The notes under the pieces: model-generated
The model's database searches: none
Seen by the model: the letters and a program-made list of their open reading frames with translations, nothing else
Told to the model about the DNA's origin: nothing
Source of the DNA: an uncultured Trueperaceae bacterium
GTDB taxonomy: Bacteria > Deinococcota > Deinococci > Deinococcales > Trueperaceae
Assembly (NCBI GenBank): GCA_937907415.1
Contig: CALCHY010000031.1
Location: 1-11,115 of the forward strand
DNA length: 11,115 nt
Direction of reading: 5' to 3'
Program-made: the position numbers and the translations under genes
Shown: positions 1 to 7,361 of the stretch, piece by piece
How the letters are laid out: the number at the start of each line of letters is the position of its first letter
Position numbering within the stretch: position 1 is the first letter of the stretch

Positions 1-649
1 CGGGGAACGCGGCGGCGAACACGCCGTCGTTGGTCAGCCAACTCATGGACGACCTCCCATGTGTCAGCGCCTCGTGAAGCGGTGTGCCTTCCAGGTACCC
101 GATGATGAAGATGCGCCGCCTCCGCTGAGGCATGCCGTAATCCGCCGCGTTTACGATCCGCCATTCGACCGCGTAACCGAGGTCCGAGAGCGAAGCGAGC
201 ATCACCGCGAAGTCACGCCCCCGCTGGGTCGCGGGACTCTTCAAGAGGCGATCGACGTTCTCAAGGAACAGGTACTTCGGCCTCGGTGACTTGTCCCGCA
301 AGATTCGGTGAATCTCCCACCAAAGGACGCCCTTCTTGCCCACGAGGCCGCTAGAACGCTGCAGGCTGGTCGCGACGGAGTAATCCTGGCAAGGAAAGCC
401 GCCGACGACTAGATCGACGTCAGGGACGGAATCGATAGACACCGTCGACACGTCCTCGTTGGAGTGGCCATCTGCGCCGAAGACGCGTACGTACACGTCA
501 GAAGCATGTTGGACCTTCCTACCGGGTTCCCACTGGTTACTCCAAACGACCCTGAACCGTTCCGTGCCCAGCCCGGCGTTGGCTGCTGAGAGACCTACAC
601 GGAAGCCACCCACCCCTGCGAACAGCTCTGCGACGCGAATCGGTTTCAC
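1..649 (-). CDS. DNA cytosine-C5 methyltransferase (partial, 3' end outside window)
   Basis: Transfers a methyl group from S-adenosylmethionine to carbon 5 of cytosine, protecting host DNA from the partner nuclease encoded just upstream. The minus strand shows the classic C5-methylase motif order over 216 residues: motif I ELFAGVGGF (8-16, SAM binding), motif IV GGFPCQ (83-88, catalytic Cys87), motif VI ENV (130-132, catalytic Glu130) and motif VIII QRRRR (175-179). The target-recognition region and motifs IX-X lie beyond the left edge, so specificity cannot be read. I chose the GTG at 647-649 because it puts motif I at its usual distance from the N terminus. The only nearby ATG (655-657) is in another frame and hits a stop after three codons. 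No good ribosome binding site precedes it. The gene begins 46 bases after the nuclease stop codon, so it is probably co-transcribed. Family call very sure; start moderately sure. Confidence 0.95.
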   Translation of the reverse strand, partial: MKPIRVAELFAGVGGFRVGLSAANAGLGTERFRVVWSNQWEPGRKVQHASDVYVRVFGADGHSNEDVSTVSIDSVPDVDLVVGGFPCQDYSVATSLQRSSGLVGKKGVLWWEIHRILRDKSPRPKYLFLENVDRLLKSPATQRGRDFAVMLASLSDLGYAVEWRIVNAADYGMPQRRRRIFIIGYLEGTPLHEALTHGRSSMSWLTNDGVFAAAFP

Positions 650-695
650 GCGCCCATGGTAACCGGCGGAGTCACCGCGGCACAGTCGCTCGCGC

Positions 696-2078
696 CTAGA
701 GGCCCTCGGCTTTCGCCGACATATGGAAGATGCCGCCGATGAAGCCGCGGTTCAACCAGAACGACTGCTTCACCAACCGCTGGCCGGAGGGCGTGAGGTC
801 CGTGTCAGCTGCGTTCCTCGCGTGTGGCCTGACGTGCAGGACAGAACTGCCACTGGAGCCTGGAAGGCGCTCGCTTCGACCGGATGCGATTCGGTCGACC
901 GTGTCCTCCCAGACCTGCCGAACCTCCCCATCAAGTAGGGTTTCTGGCATCGCCCAGAATGTCGCGTGGTGAAACCGGATCGTGCCGCTGGCTTCTTGGA
1001 AGAACACGAACAAGAACCTCCTCGTCAGAAGTTCGCGCAAGTCAGACTCCATCCACGTCTGCGACGCTAAGTCCCGGTACCTGAAAGCGGGAAACGACAT
1101 CGCTTCCGCCGGCTGCCCGTTCCCTTTGACACGAACTATCTTCATCACGACGTCGGCTTTCTCGAACTCCTCGATGCGCCGTGTCTTCACGTCAAGCATC
1201 CGCCGCGCCAGGTCAGCGTAGAAACCCTTCGCTTGACGGTTCAGTGTCGGATCCACTACCGCCACGATTTCCTCCACCGTGTGTCCCGTGAATCGTCGGA
1301 ATCGATCGAGGACCAAGTCATCGAAGGTCTTCGCCTGCAACTGTCTCGCGTCCAGCACGATTGACGCCTCATCGGCCCGCGGTCCCGGTTGTGCAGCCAG
1401 GAACGGCTGGATGAGTCGGGTCAAGAAGCTCTGCTTGAACGAGTAAGCTCGGTTAGGTGCCGGGATGGAGCTATTGGGCTGTGACCGGTCGTCGCGGCCG
1501 GTGCCGGCTCCCTTCCGCGTGGCCTTCAAGTAGTTCGTGTCGGCCTCGGAGAGCTCGTGCGCTCGGCCTTGGATGACAGCGAGCCTGATCTTCTCCCAGT
1601 CGTCCTCGATGATGGCGCGATCGCTCGGATCCAACAAGTCGATCTCTACGACGCCGACACCTACGACTCGGTAATCGCTCGGACCTTGCCCAGCTACCCA
1701 GTGGTAGACGACGATGAGGAGCCGGGCGTTCTTTAGGTAGAAGGTGCTCGCCCTGAAGTCAGTTTCCTCAGCCAAACCACGGTAGTTGATGTTGCTTAGA
1801 ACCAGGCGCTCCTTGGCTCGCCACCCCATACTCTTCCGTTCGGCTCCCGTGGCCTTCAGCTCTAGCCTCGCCACCCGGAAGTCGGGCCCCGGGACGGTGT
1901 TGGGCTCGTACCCGAAATGAACCAGCTCAACGAGCTGTCCGAACGCCCCTTTACCTCTTACAGGGTCGACGTCGTCACCGTAGAGGTCACTCAACGTCCT
2001 CCCGACGAGGGTCCTAGCGTGAGCGACGACCACTGCCTCAGATTCTGTACTGTAGTCCTTGTTCTGCCCCACCGACAT
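696..2078 (-). CDS. Sau3AI/MutH-family type II restriction endonuclease
   Basis: Predicted to cut unmethylated double-stranded DNA as the restriction partner of the adjacent cytosine methylase. From the ATG at 2076-2078 the protein has 460 residues, close to Sau3AI itself (about 490). The N-terminal half carries the Sau3AI/MutH signature: a GKGAFGQLVE segment (42-51, conserved Glu51), then PDF (Asp66) and ELK (Glu73, Lys75), which together form the metal-binding D...ExK site. The C-terminal half (after about residue 200) fits the second, catalytically silent MutH-like domain that helps DNA binding in Sau3AI; I infer this from length and order rather than from clear motifs. The frame stays open to an ATG at 2147, but that adds 23 residues of low-complexity reading over the glycosylase gene. 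The chosen start overlaps the glycosylase 3' end by 41 bases, suggesting translational coupling. Sau3AI cuts GATC, but the target here is unproven. Confidence 0.9.
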   Translation of the reverse strand: MSVGQNKDYSTESEAVVVAHARTLVGRTLSDLYGDDVDPVRGKGAFGQLVELVHFGYEPNTVPGPDFRVARLELKATGAERKSMGWRAKERLVLSNINYRGLAEETDFRASTFYLKNARLLIVVYHWVAGQGPSDYRVVGVGVVEIDLLDPSDRAIIEDDWEKIRLAVIQGRAHELSEADTNYLKATRKGAGTGRDDRSQPNSSIPAPNRAYSFKQSFLTRLIQPFLAAQPGPRADEASIVLDARQLQAKTFDDLVLDRFRRFTGHTVEEIVAVVDPTLNRQAKGFYADLARRMLDVKTRRIEEFEKADVVMKIVRVKGNGQPAEAMSFPAFRYRDLASQTWMESDLRELLTRRFLFVFFQEASGTIRFHHATFWAMPETLLDGEVRQVWEDTVDRIASGRSERLPGSSGSSVLHVRPHARNAADTDLTPSGQRLVKQSFWLNRGFIGGIFHMSAKAEGL

Positions 2079-2829
2079 ATGAGACCACGGCGGAGCGACG
2101 GTCCTCGGGCCATGCGACGCAGCTTTCGGACAATGGACAGGCCTCACATCGTGGGTTCTTGGCCCTGCAGTACTCCCAACCGATCGCCAGCGCTCCCATG
2201 TGAGCTAACCGAAGTGCGGCCATACCCCCTTCGTTCACTGTGATATTGGTGAGTTCCTCGACGGTCCGTGCGATATTCTCTCGGCCGGCCACGCCTAGGT
2301 AACGCCCGACGACCCTGAGGACGTTGTTGTCTATCGGGAAGACTGGCTCGGCGAAGATGTAGAGAGCGATCCCCTTCGCAGCGTACTCACCGATATGCGG
2401 CAACGACATCAACTCCCGCGCTGACCAATGGGTACGTTCCATGAACTGAGCGAGGACCTCAGGCAGGCTCGCGGTACGGGCACGCAAACCAGCCCAACTC
2501 GCTGCCTCAAGAACGGCGCTCACATCTGCTCGCACCAGAGCCTCCGCGGTAGGGAAGTGCTCCAGGAAGGATGGAAGGTACCGCGCGACCGTGGTTCGGT
2601 TGCTTCGCCGCAAGAAGAACTCCGCGAGGAAAAGCATGTAAGGGTCGGAGGTTTGGTGCCAGAAGTAGCGGCCCCTGAAGACCTCGCCCTCGACAGCAAG
2701 GCGTTTGACGAGGCGACGTAAATCTTCGTGGCCTCGAGGCGCGACAGGATAGTCAGCGCCACTGGCACATGCAGGCGCAGAGTGCGCAGGCCGGGTAGAA
2801 CTATGAGGGTCGACGTGGTTGCGAGCCAT
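2038..2829 (-). CDS. HhH-GPD DNA glycosylase, Mig-like (T:G mismatch repair), with Fe-S cluster
   Basis: A base-excision glycosylase of the endonuclease III/MutY superfamily. Numbered from the ATG at 2827-2829 (263 residues), it has the helix-hairpin-helix LPHIGEY (143-149), the catalytic aspartate in FPIDNNV (Asp167), and a C-terminal iron-sulfur motif with Cys221, 228, 231 and 237, spaced C-x6-C-x2-C-x5-C exactly as in this family. At the position of the catalytic lysine of endonuclease III there is a tyrosine (Tyr149), as in the thymine-DNA glycosylase Mig of Methanothermobacter, which removes T from T:G mismatches and is also encoded beside a C5 methylase. The likely job here is to repair deaminated 5-methylcytosine made by the methylase downstream, the role Vsr plays elsewhere. 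The frame extends to an ATG at 2925, but those 32 residues do not look conserved. MutY-like adenine excision is the main alternative. Confidence 0.85.
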   Translation of the reverse strand: MARNHVDPHSSTRPAHSAPACASGADYPVAPRGHEDLRRLVKRLAVEGEVFRGRYFWHQTSDPYMLFLAEFFLRRSNRTTVARYLPSFLEHFPTAEALVRADVSAVLEAASWAGLRARTASLPEVLAQFMERTHWSARELMSLPHIGEYAAKGIALYIFAEPVFPIDNNVLRVVGRYLGVAGRENIARTVEELTNITVNEGGMAALRLAHMGALAIGWEYCRAKNPRCEACPLSESCVAWPEDRRSAVVSYVGGAEQGLQYRI

Positions 2830-3267
2830 GTGTGCCAGTCTTGCCTGCCTGTGCCCGATTGAGCCACTCGTATGACACCGGCGAGGCGCGAATCGGCTGC
2901 ATTCATTGCCTGCAGGAAAACGCACGGAGACCGGTTATGCGAGCAATCTTGCGGAGCGTCGTCGATCGGAGGGCGACGCCATCCCGAGTGCTCAGGAGGG
3001 GCTGCTCTCTGAGTGGGCGAGGCCTACAGAATCTTCGGTAGCTACGCGCCAATGTCCAAGGAGGCCAACGACGCTCGTGTTCGAGTCGACCGCAGAACAG
3101 GAGCGCAATCGTCGGCAACCGTCACGGTGCCGCAGAAGGGCGGGATTGCGCCCGGGGCGTTGACAGTTGCAGCTGTGGGCTTGCCGCTAGGCGCAGCTGC
3201 TGAAGCTGCCTGGAGCAAGAATCGTCGCCGTATGCGCCGCAGGTCGTCAAGTTGAAGCAGGAAAATC
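2830..3267. other. Gap between the two minus-strand gene blocks
   Basis: No convincing minus-strand gene lies here. It separates the glycosylase-nuclease-methylase block from the ATPase-helicase block. The only plausible reading frame is a small plus-strand one (3013-3255). The 180 bases between the two divergent starts (2830-3012) should contain promoters for both directions, but I could not find a convincing -35/-10 pair on either strand. The break suggests that the left block has its own promoter and is not simply the tail of the right-hand operon. Confidence 0.6.
3013..3255 (+). CDS. Possible small plus-strand protein, 80 residues, unknown function
   Basis: I do not recognise this protein. 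It starts at GTG directly after an in-frame TGA. Eleven bases upstream is a very strong ribosome binding site, AGGAGGGG (2994-3001), at a slightly long spacing. The N-terminal half is mixed polar; residues around 46-66 form a small, Ala/Gly-rich mildly hydrophobic stretch that could be a weak membrane segment; the tail is very basic (SKNRRRMRRR). It ends 12 bases before the end of the extended reading frame coming from the opposite strand, and a hairpin sits over both ends, as expected for two converging genes. In the -1 frame just upstream, a readable stretch (about 2906-3012, ending EGLLSEW) could be a disrupted N-terminal part, so the gene may instead be a frameshift remnant. It is the only plus-strand candidate within the island and lies divergent to the glycosylase, a position where regulators often sit, but no helix-turn-helix is visible. 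Confidence 0.35.
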   Translation: MGEAYRIFGSYAPMSKEANDARVRVDRRTGAQSSATVTVPQKGGIAPGALTVAAVGLPLGAAAEAAWSKNRRRMRRRSSS

Positions 3268-3276
3268 CTAGGCTTC
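3254..3276. terminator. Hairpin at convergent gene ends (possible bidirectional terminator)
   Basis: GAAGC-AGGA, a three-base AAA loop, then TCCT, a two-base bulge (AG) and GCTTC: a nine-pair interrupted stem. It covers the TGA of the small plus-strand reading frame (3253-3255) and the TAG ending the minus-strand extension (3268-3270). There is no strong T-run on either side, so it would be a weak intrinsic terminator at best. Its position exactly between two converging frames is its main support. Confidence 0.4.
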
Positions 3277-3468
3277 GGGAGGGGCGATTTCCGAGATGCT
3301 AATCTGGGCCAAGTCAGGCCAGCTTAGGGGTGCGCGTTCATCGGTGTAAGAATCCCATCGCTGACATACGGGCCTCACGAGGACAAAGTGAATAGAGTCC
3401 CGGTACACGTACATTATTTCGTGAAATTGCGTCTTTCCGAGCTTCGTGGCGCCTTGGACGCGAATTAG
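3268..3468 (-). pseudogene. In-frame C-terminal continuation of the BglII-like gene beyond its TAG stop
   Basis: Directly after the TAG at 3469-3471 the same frame stays open for 66 codons and ends at TAG 3268-3270. The reading looks like real protein: it includes GATKLGKTQFHEIMYVYRD and then a hydrophobic HFVLVRP strand, two tryptophans, and codon choice like that of the neighbours. Read through, the full product would be 249 residues with a non-standard residue at position 183. An internal ATG (3412-3414) could start a 48-residue fragment, but it has no visible ribosome binding site. The simplest explanation is a recent nonsense mutation or a sequencing error in an originally longer gene; programmed readthrough is possible but has no direct support. 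Confidence 0.5.
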
Positions 3469-4017
3469 CTAACGCTGTCGACCAGGGTGCGATATGACGT
3501 TCCTCGTAACATCGCTCAACTCGCCGACGGGTTGCAAAGACGCGACGACAATGGGAACGTTCACGATACCCCGTAAATCGTCCAGCTCCGTCCGAAGTTT
3601 CTCGAAAGACGTCAAAGCAGGCGCGTCAGCTGGGGAGATGTCCTCGAGAAACTCCCTAGTAGCAGCCGCGATTATCGCTACATCGAACCCATGGCGGATA
3701 ACCGCCTTTAGCGCCTCAAGGAAGTTCGAACCTGCGCTCATCTGGTGTCTGAAGGTAACACGGAACCAGAACTCCCCCATTGTGTAGGTACTTGCATACG
3801 AACCCCATCCAGCTGCTTGGAACCGACGCTCGACAACGGCGTTCAGGTGCCTCTGTGCACCTACAGGTCCCTTCTTGCCGACTGAGCGCCTAGCGGTCCA
3901 CTCCGCGGCGTAGTCTGTTGCAGCTTCTGTCCACGACCCTGCCAAGACTTCGTTCACCTTTGAGAGGTCGATTCCAGGAGTATGGAGCCAATCTGGCACG
4001 TACAGCTCTGCGTACAC
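3469..4017 (-). CDS. BglII-like restriction-endonuclease-fold protein, apparently degenerate; ends at a TAG with an open frame beyond
   Basis: A 182-residue protein starting with GTG (4015-4017), 8 bases after the helicase stop codon. Its ribosome binding site AGGAGG (4022-4027) overlaps that stop, so it is clearly part of the same operon. The residue pattern resembles the BglII family: a helical N terminus, an AAGW segment (68-71), a strand FRVTF (85-89), a FDVAII strand (111-116), TSFEK (136-140) and a terminal strand VPIVV (154-158). If that alignment is right, the catalytic Asp, Glu and Gln of BglII correspond to Thr, Arg and Thr, so the site would be dead and the protein more likely a DNA-binding or structural partner. 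The similarity is from memory and faint. After the TAG (3469-3471) the same frame runs open for 66 protein-like codons to 3268, so this may be a longer gene cut short by a nonsense change. Confidence 0.7.
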   Translation of the reverse strand: MYAELYVPDWLHTPGIDLSKVNEVLAGSWTEAATDYAAEWTARRSVGKKGPVGAQRHLNAVVERRFQAAGWGSYASTYTMGEFWFRVTFRHQMSAGSNFLEALKAVIRHGFDVAIIAAATREFLEDISPADAPALTSFEKLRTELDDLRGIVNVPIVVASLQPVGELSDVTRNVISHPGRQR

Positions 4018-4025
4018 TCGGCCTC

Positions 4026-7000
4026 CTAATCGAACAACGGATCGAAGGTGAGTGGCAGGTCATTTCGCGCCCAATCGGGAATAGTTGGAACCACGTCCGG
4101 GTTCGCGACTGGAATATACATAGCTCCTGGCTCTGGCCACCAAGGGGTGACGCTCAACGCGTTAGACATGAGCCCTTCTCCTTCGCGAACTTCTAAGAAG
4201 ACGTGTTCGTGTAAGTCGGGACTCTCCCCTAGGTACACGAGCCTTAGAACCCCTGGCAATGCCGAGGGCGCCAACGCCCGAAGCCATTCGCCTTCCCTAA
4301 GTGCGAGCACAAGAGCTGTGGAGCCTCTTCTGAGTACTCCAAGCTCTCCGCTCGAAGAGAGTATGGGAGAGGAAACCGACACCGAGCCCAACCAACGTAC
4401 CCACTCGTGGTGGAGCGTGAACATCGGCCCGGTGAGCGGGTCTTCACGTGGTGTAACCCATTTCAGCGGACCTGAATACCCAGGAGCCGACTTGGCCTTG
4501 GTCGAAATCGCTTCGAGTACGTCAGCCAATTCTCGCCGTAGAGCGGCAGTACCCACCGACGATGGGTCCATCGCGAGAGACGACCACAAGCTAGTCAATG
4601 CCTCGAGTTCAACGGCATTCCGCTTCTCGTTCAGCTCCTCTATTACGTCGTGATCGAGGTTGCCCCTTGATTGGTTTGACACAGCGCTCCTGATTGCATT
4701 CCCAACGATTTCTGGGAACGCTCCAAGGGCTAGCTCCATTATCTCCTTCCGCAATAGAACTCGCTCATAAATCTTGGCTTCAACACTGTGAGGGTACCAA
4801 AGGTTGATGATGTCGACGGCCTCGGCAGTCTGCCCGAGCCGGGCGATTCTCCCAATTCGCTGTTCAAGTCGCGCTGGGTTCCAGGGTACATCGACGTTTA
4901 TGATCGCATTGGCGGTCTGCAAGTTCAAGCCTTCGGACGCGGCGTCCGAGCAGAAGACGATACCAACCTCGCCTTCTGCCAAGGCTCTCGTCACCAAGCC
5001 CTTATCGCCCCTCTTCTCGATTCCCGAAACGCATACCAGGCCACCGTCGCCGGTGTACGACGCGTACGAAAGGTCGACACCAGATAGTGCGGCGAACTGA
5101 GAAATCAGGGCCTGGATGGTATCCGTGTATCGGGAGAAAAGCAGTACACTTCTGCCCTCGGATTGGAACTGACTCAGTTGATTAAGCGCTTGACGGATTT
5201 TTGGGTCAACCTCAAAGATGTTAGGTCCTAATTGCCCTAACATAGAAAGCAGTGCCTGGATGTCTGCTGACTCGATCGCACACGCCCGCCTAATGGCGAC
5301 GTAGTCAACTCCCTCGCGAGGGCTAGCAGGAAATGAACGGGACTCATCCAAAGTGTCTTCCTCGACGAAGTCGTCTGGTGCCGACCGGCCTTCTTGCAGC
5401 TCTCGGAGCCGCTCTAGCCTACGGTTTAGGGAAGTCTGGATAGCTGCGAGGCTGGAGGCGGCACGTTGTAGGTAGATGGATCGCACAAACCCAACTGCTG
5501 TTGCCCTATCGGGATAGACTGCGGACTCCACTAGGCCAAGGTTCGAGTTCAAGTACTCGTCGAGCTTCGTGAGTACGATTCTGACGGTGGTTGAAGGGAC
5601 GCACTCGATTCCTTCGAACTTCCTGGCCGGGAACTTGTAGCCGACTCTCGAGAGCGTTTCCCTCGTGTTCCTGATGCACAACGTCGTAGCGGGATGAACC
5701 CTTACTAAGGCGTCCCTGAGAATTGCCCATGAACCCTGTGCGGCCATTACTGATCTGACCCGATTTGACTCCGCAGCGTCATGGGCGATCAGGCGAGACG
5801 CCTCAGGTGAGATGTAGCCCTGGTTGAGGTGATACGAGGCAAGCATGGATGCGACCAAGTCGAGTGTACTCGCGGCCTGATCCAGTTCCGGTCTAGCTCG
5901 TGAGGGAATTGACAGCAGCTCAAGGCTCCGCAGGAAACTTGCTTCATCGAACGACTCGGGCATACCCAGAAGCTCAAGTGCGTCGTAAAGTTCCAAAGCG
6001 TCAACCTGGAGGGGCGTAGCTGTCAGGAAGAGAGCGTGGGGAACCTTCCTAAGTAGTTCTTCTACCAACCGCCCTATGAGCGATGGGCGCGATTCCGTTG
6101 CTGACCTACGCTTCCGCAAAGCATGCGCTTCATCTAGGACAAGCATGTCAGGCAGCACTTCAGCATCCTTGAAAGCGTGCCCTGTCTTGCGCGTCCCTCG
6201 CGCCAAATCACGCGATACGATTACGAGTTCAGGGTAATCACCCATAAAGGGACCTCGTGGAGCTGTGATGGACCCACCACCGGCAGAAACGTACGTTCGC
6301 GCCGCGCTTTCGTATCTCCAGAAGTCCAAGCCGAACGAGGACCGAAACTCGTCTTGCCATTGCCTTAAGAGCGTCGGGGGCACAAGCACGACGACGCGGC
6401 GTACGCCAGCGTGCCTCAAGGCAAATGATATCGCAGCTGCAGCTTCGTAAGTTTTCCCAAGACCGACCTCATCCGCGAGTACTGCTCGGATGGGCCAGCG
6501 GCTACACGCCGACCTCAATACCCTCTCTTGGTGCGGATAAAGCGGAGCGCGGCTTGAGTTCAATGTGCTGAGGAACGGACTGTCCGCGAGCACTTCGACC
6601 ACCTTACTGGTTACTTTAGGAGGCAGAACTACGGAGGAGCTCGAAGGACGAAGAGCATTTAACAACTCACTAGCGAAATCGGCACCGAGCAGAGTCGTAA
6701 CGAGGCGGGAGTCTTGCCCCGCCCAGACGGCCTCGAACCTCTTGGAGTGGGCGTCGGTATAGCTCTTTGCTTCCCAGGATTTATGAACTGTCAGCTCTTC
6801 GAAGTTGCCGCCGAGGCCCGAGCCGGTCTCGTTAACGCTTCCCGAAGCGGTAACCATGTCACCTTCCTGATCAACGAATATGAGTCGCTTGTTGTGAAAG
6901 ATGCCGCGAGTGCCAGCACCCAGGCGGGGCGCCACACACGTGATCTCGAGCAGTCCGTCTCGTATCATCCAGGCGGCCGCCTCAATCCGGTTTCGTTCAA

Positions 7001-7361
7001 GCTCTCCGCTCAAAGTAGAAACGCCTGCCAATAGCCGTGCCCGAAGGCGCGCCATCAGCAAGTCGTGTTGCGCGTTGTAGGCAGCGTCTGCAACCTCGTA
7101 GTCGATGTCGTGCGCCCCCATCAGTAGGCGCATCCGACCGCCACATAGTCGGAGTACGTCGAGCCCTTCACCGATGCTTATGAGCGAAGAAAGCCTGAAG
7201 TAAGCCGACACGCGATCGTATCGCCTCGCGACGCTGAGGGCTGGAAGCAGTACCGATTTCGCTAACTCGGCCCCCGGTGCGTCATAAAAGACCTCCAAGT
7301 TGAGGTCTCGGAGCCGTCTCGCGATGCCGCTCAGGCTACTGCCTTTAGCACCAGAGTGCAT
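4026..7361 (-). CDS. PLD-nuclease / SNF2-type helicase fusion protein
   Basis: The largest protein of the island, 1111 residues. Residues about 20-220 form a phospholipase D-like nuclease domain with the half-site HxK (His156, Lys158) and the following SGSVNETG segment (173-180). Residues about 270-870 are a superfamily 2 helicase/translocase of SNF2/RapA type: motif I DEVGLGKT (297-304), motif II DEAH (410-413), motif III TATP (447-450), motif V SDAASEGLNLQ (805-815) and motif VI QRIGRIARLGQ (834-844). The last 240 residues are unassigned. The likely role is ATP-driven movement along or remodelling of DNA coupled to cleavage or to sensing of invader DNA. Comparable proteins occur in anti-phage islands, and DrmD of DISARM is a related SNF2 helicase. 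The start ATG (7359-7361) overlaps the preceding gene by 31 bases and has GGAG ten bases upstream. Domain calls sure; biological role inferred. Confidence 0.93.
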   Translation of the reverse strand: MHSGAKGSSLSGIARRLRDLNLEVFYDAPGAELAKSVLLPALSVARRYDRVSAYFRLSSLISIGEGLDVLRLCGGRMRLLMGAHDIDYEVADAAYNAQHDLLMARLRARLLAGVSTLSGELERNRIEAAAWMIRDGLLEITCVAPRLGAGTRGIFHNKRLIFVDQEGDMVTASGSVNETGSGLGGNFEELTVHKSWEAKSYTDAHSKRFEAVWAGQDSRLVTTLLGADFASELLNALRPSSSSVVLPPKVTSKVVEVLADSPFLSTLNSSRAPLYPHQERVLRSACSRWPIRAVLADEVGLGKTYEAAAAISFALRHAGVRRVVVLVPPTLLRQWQDEFRSSFGLDFWRYESAARTYVSAGGGSITAPRGPFMGDYPELVIVSRDLARGTRKTGHAFKDAEVLPDMLVLDEAHALRKRRSATESRPSLIGRLVEELLRKVPHALFLTATPLQVDALELYDALELLGMPESFDEASFLRSLELLSIPSRARPELDQAASTLDLVASMLASYHLNQGYISPEASRLIAHDAAESNRVRSVMAAQGSWAILRDALVRVHPATTLCIRNTRETLSRVGYKFPARKFEGIECVPSTTVRIVLTKLDEYLNSNLGLVESAVYPDRATAVGFVRSIYLQRAASSLAAIQTSLNRRLERLRELQEGRSAPDDFVEEDTLDESRSFPASPREGVDYVAIRRACAIESADIQALLSMLGQLGPNIFEVDPKIRQALNQLSQFQSEGRSVLLFSRYTDTIQALISQFAALSGVDLSYASYTGDGGLVCVSGIEKRGDKGLVTRALAEGEVGIVFCSDAASEGLNLQTANAIINVDVPWNPARLEQRIGRIARLGQTAEAVDIINLWYPHSVEAKIYERVLLRKEIMELALGAFPEIVGNAIRSAVSNQSRGNLDHDVIEELNEKRNAVELEALTSLWSSLAMDPSSVGTAALRRELADVLEAISTKAKSAPGYSGPLKWVTPREDPLTGPMFTLHHEWVRWLGSVSVSSPILSSSGELGVLRRGSTALVLALREGEWLRALAPSALPGVLRLVYLGESPDLHEHVFLEVREGEGLMSNALSVTPWWPEPGAMYIPVANPDVVPTIPDWARNDLPLTFDPLFD

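Noticed and set aside
2830..2925. N-terminal extension of the glycosylase to the ATG at 2925
   Set aside because: The extra 32 residues are Arg/His/Cys-rich and unlike the family's N terminus; the ATG at 2827-2829 already gives a full-length protein.
2903..3118. Minus-strand reading frame of 71 codons in the gap
   Set aside because: Arg-, Pro- and Leu-rich with no protein-like pattern or ribosome binding site; it overlaps the better plus-strand candidate.
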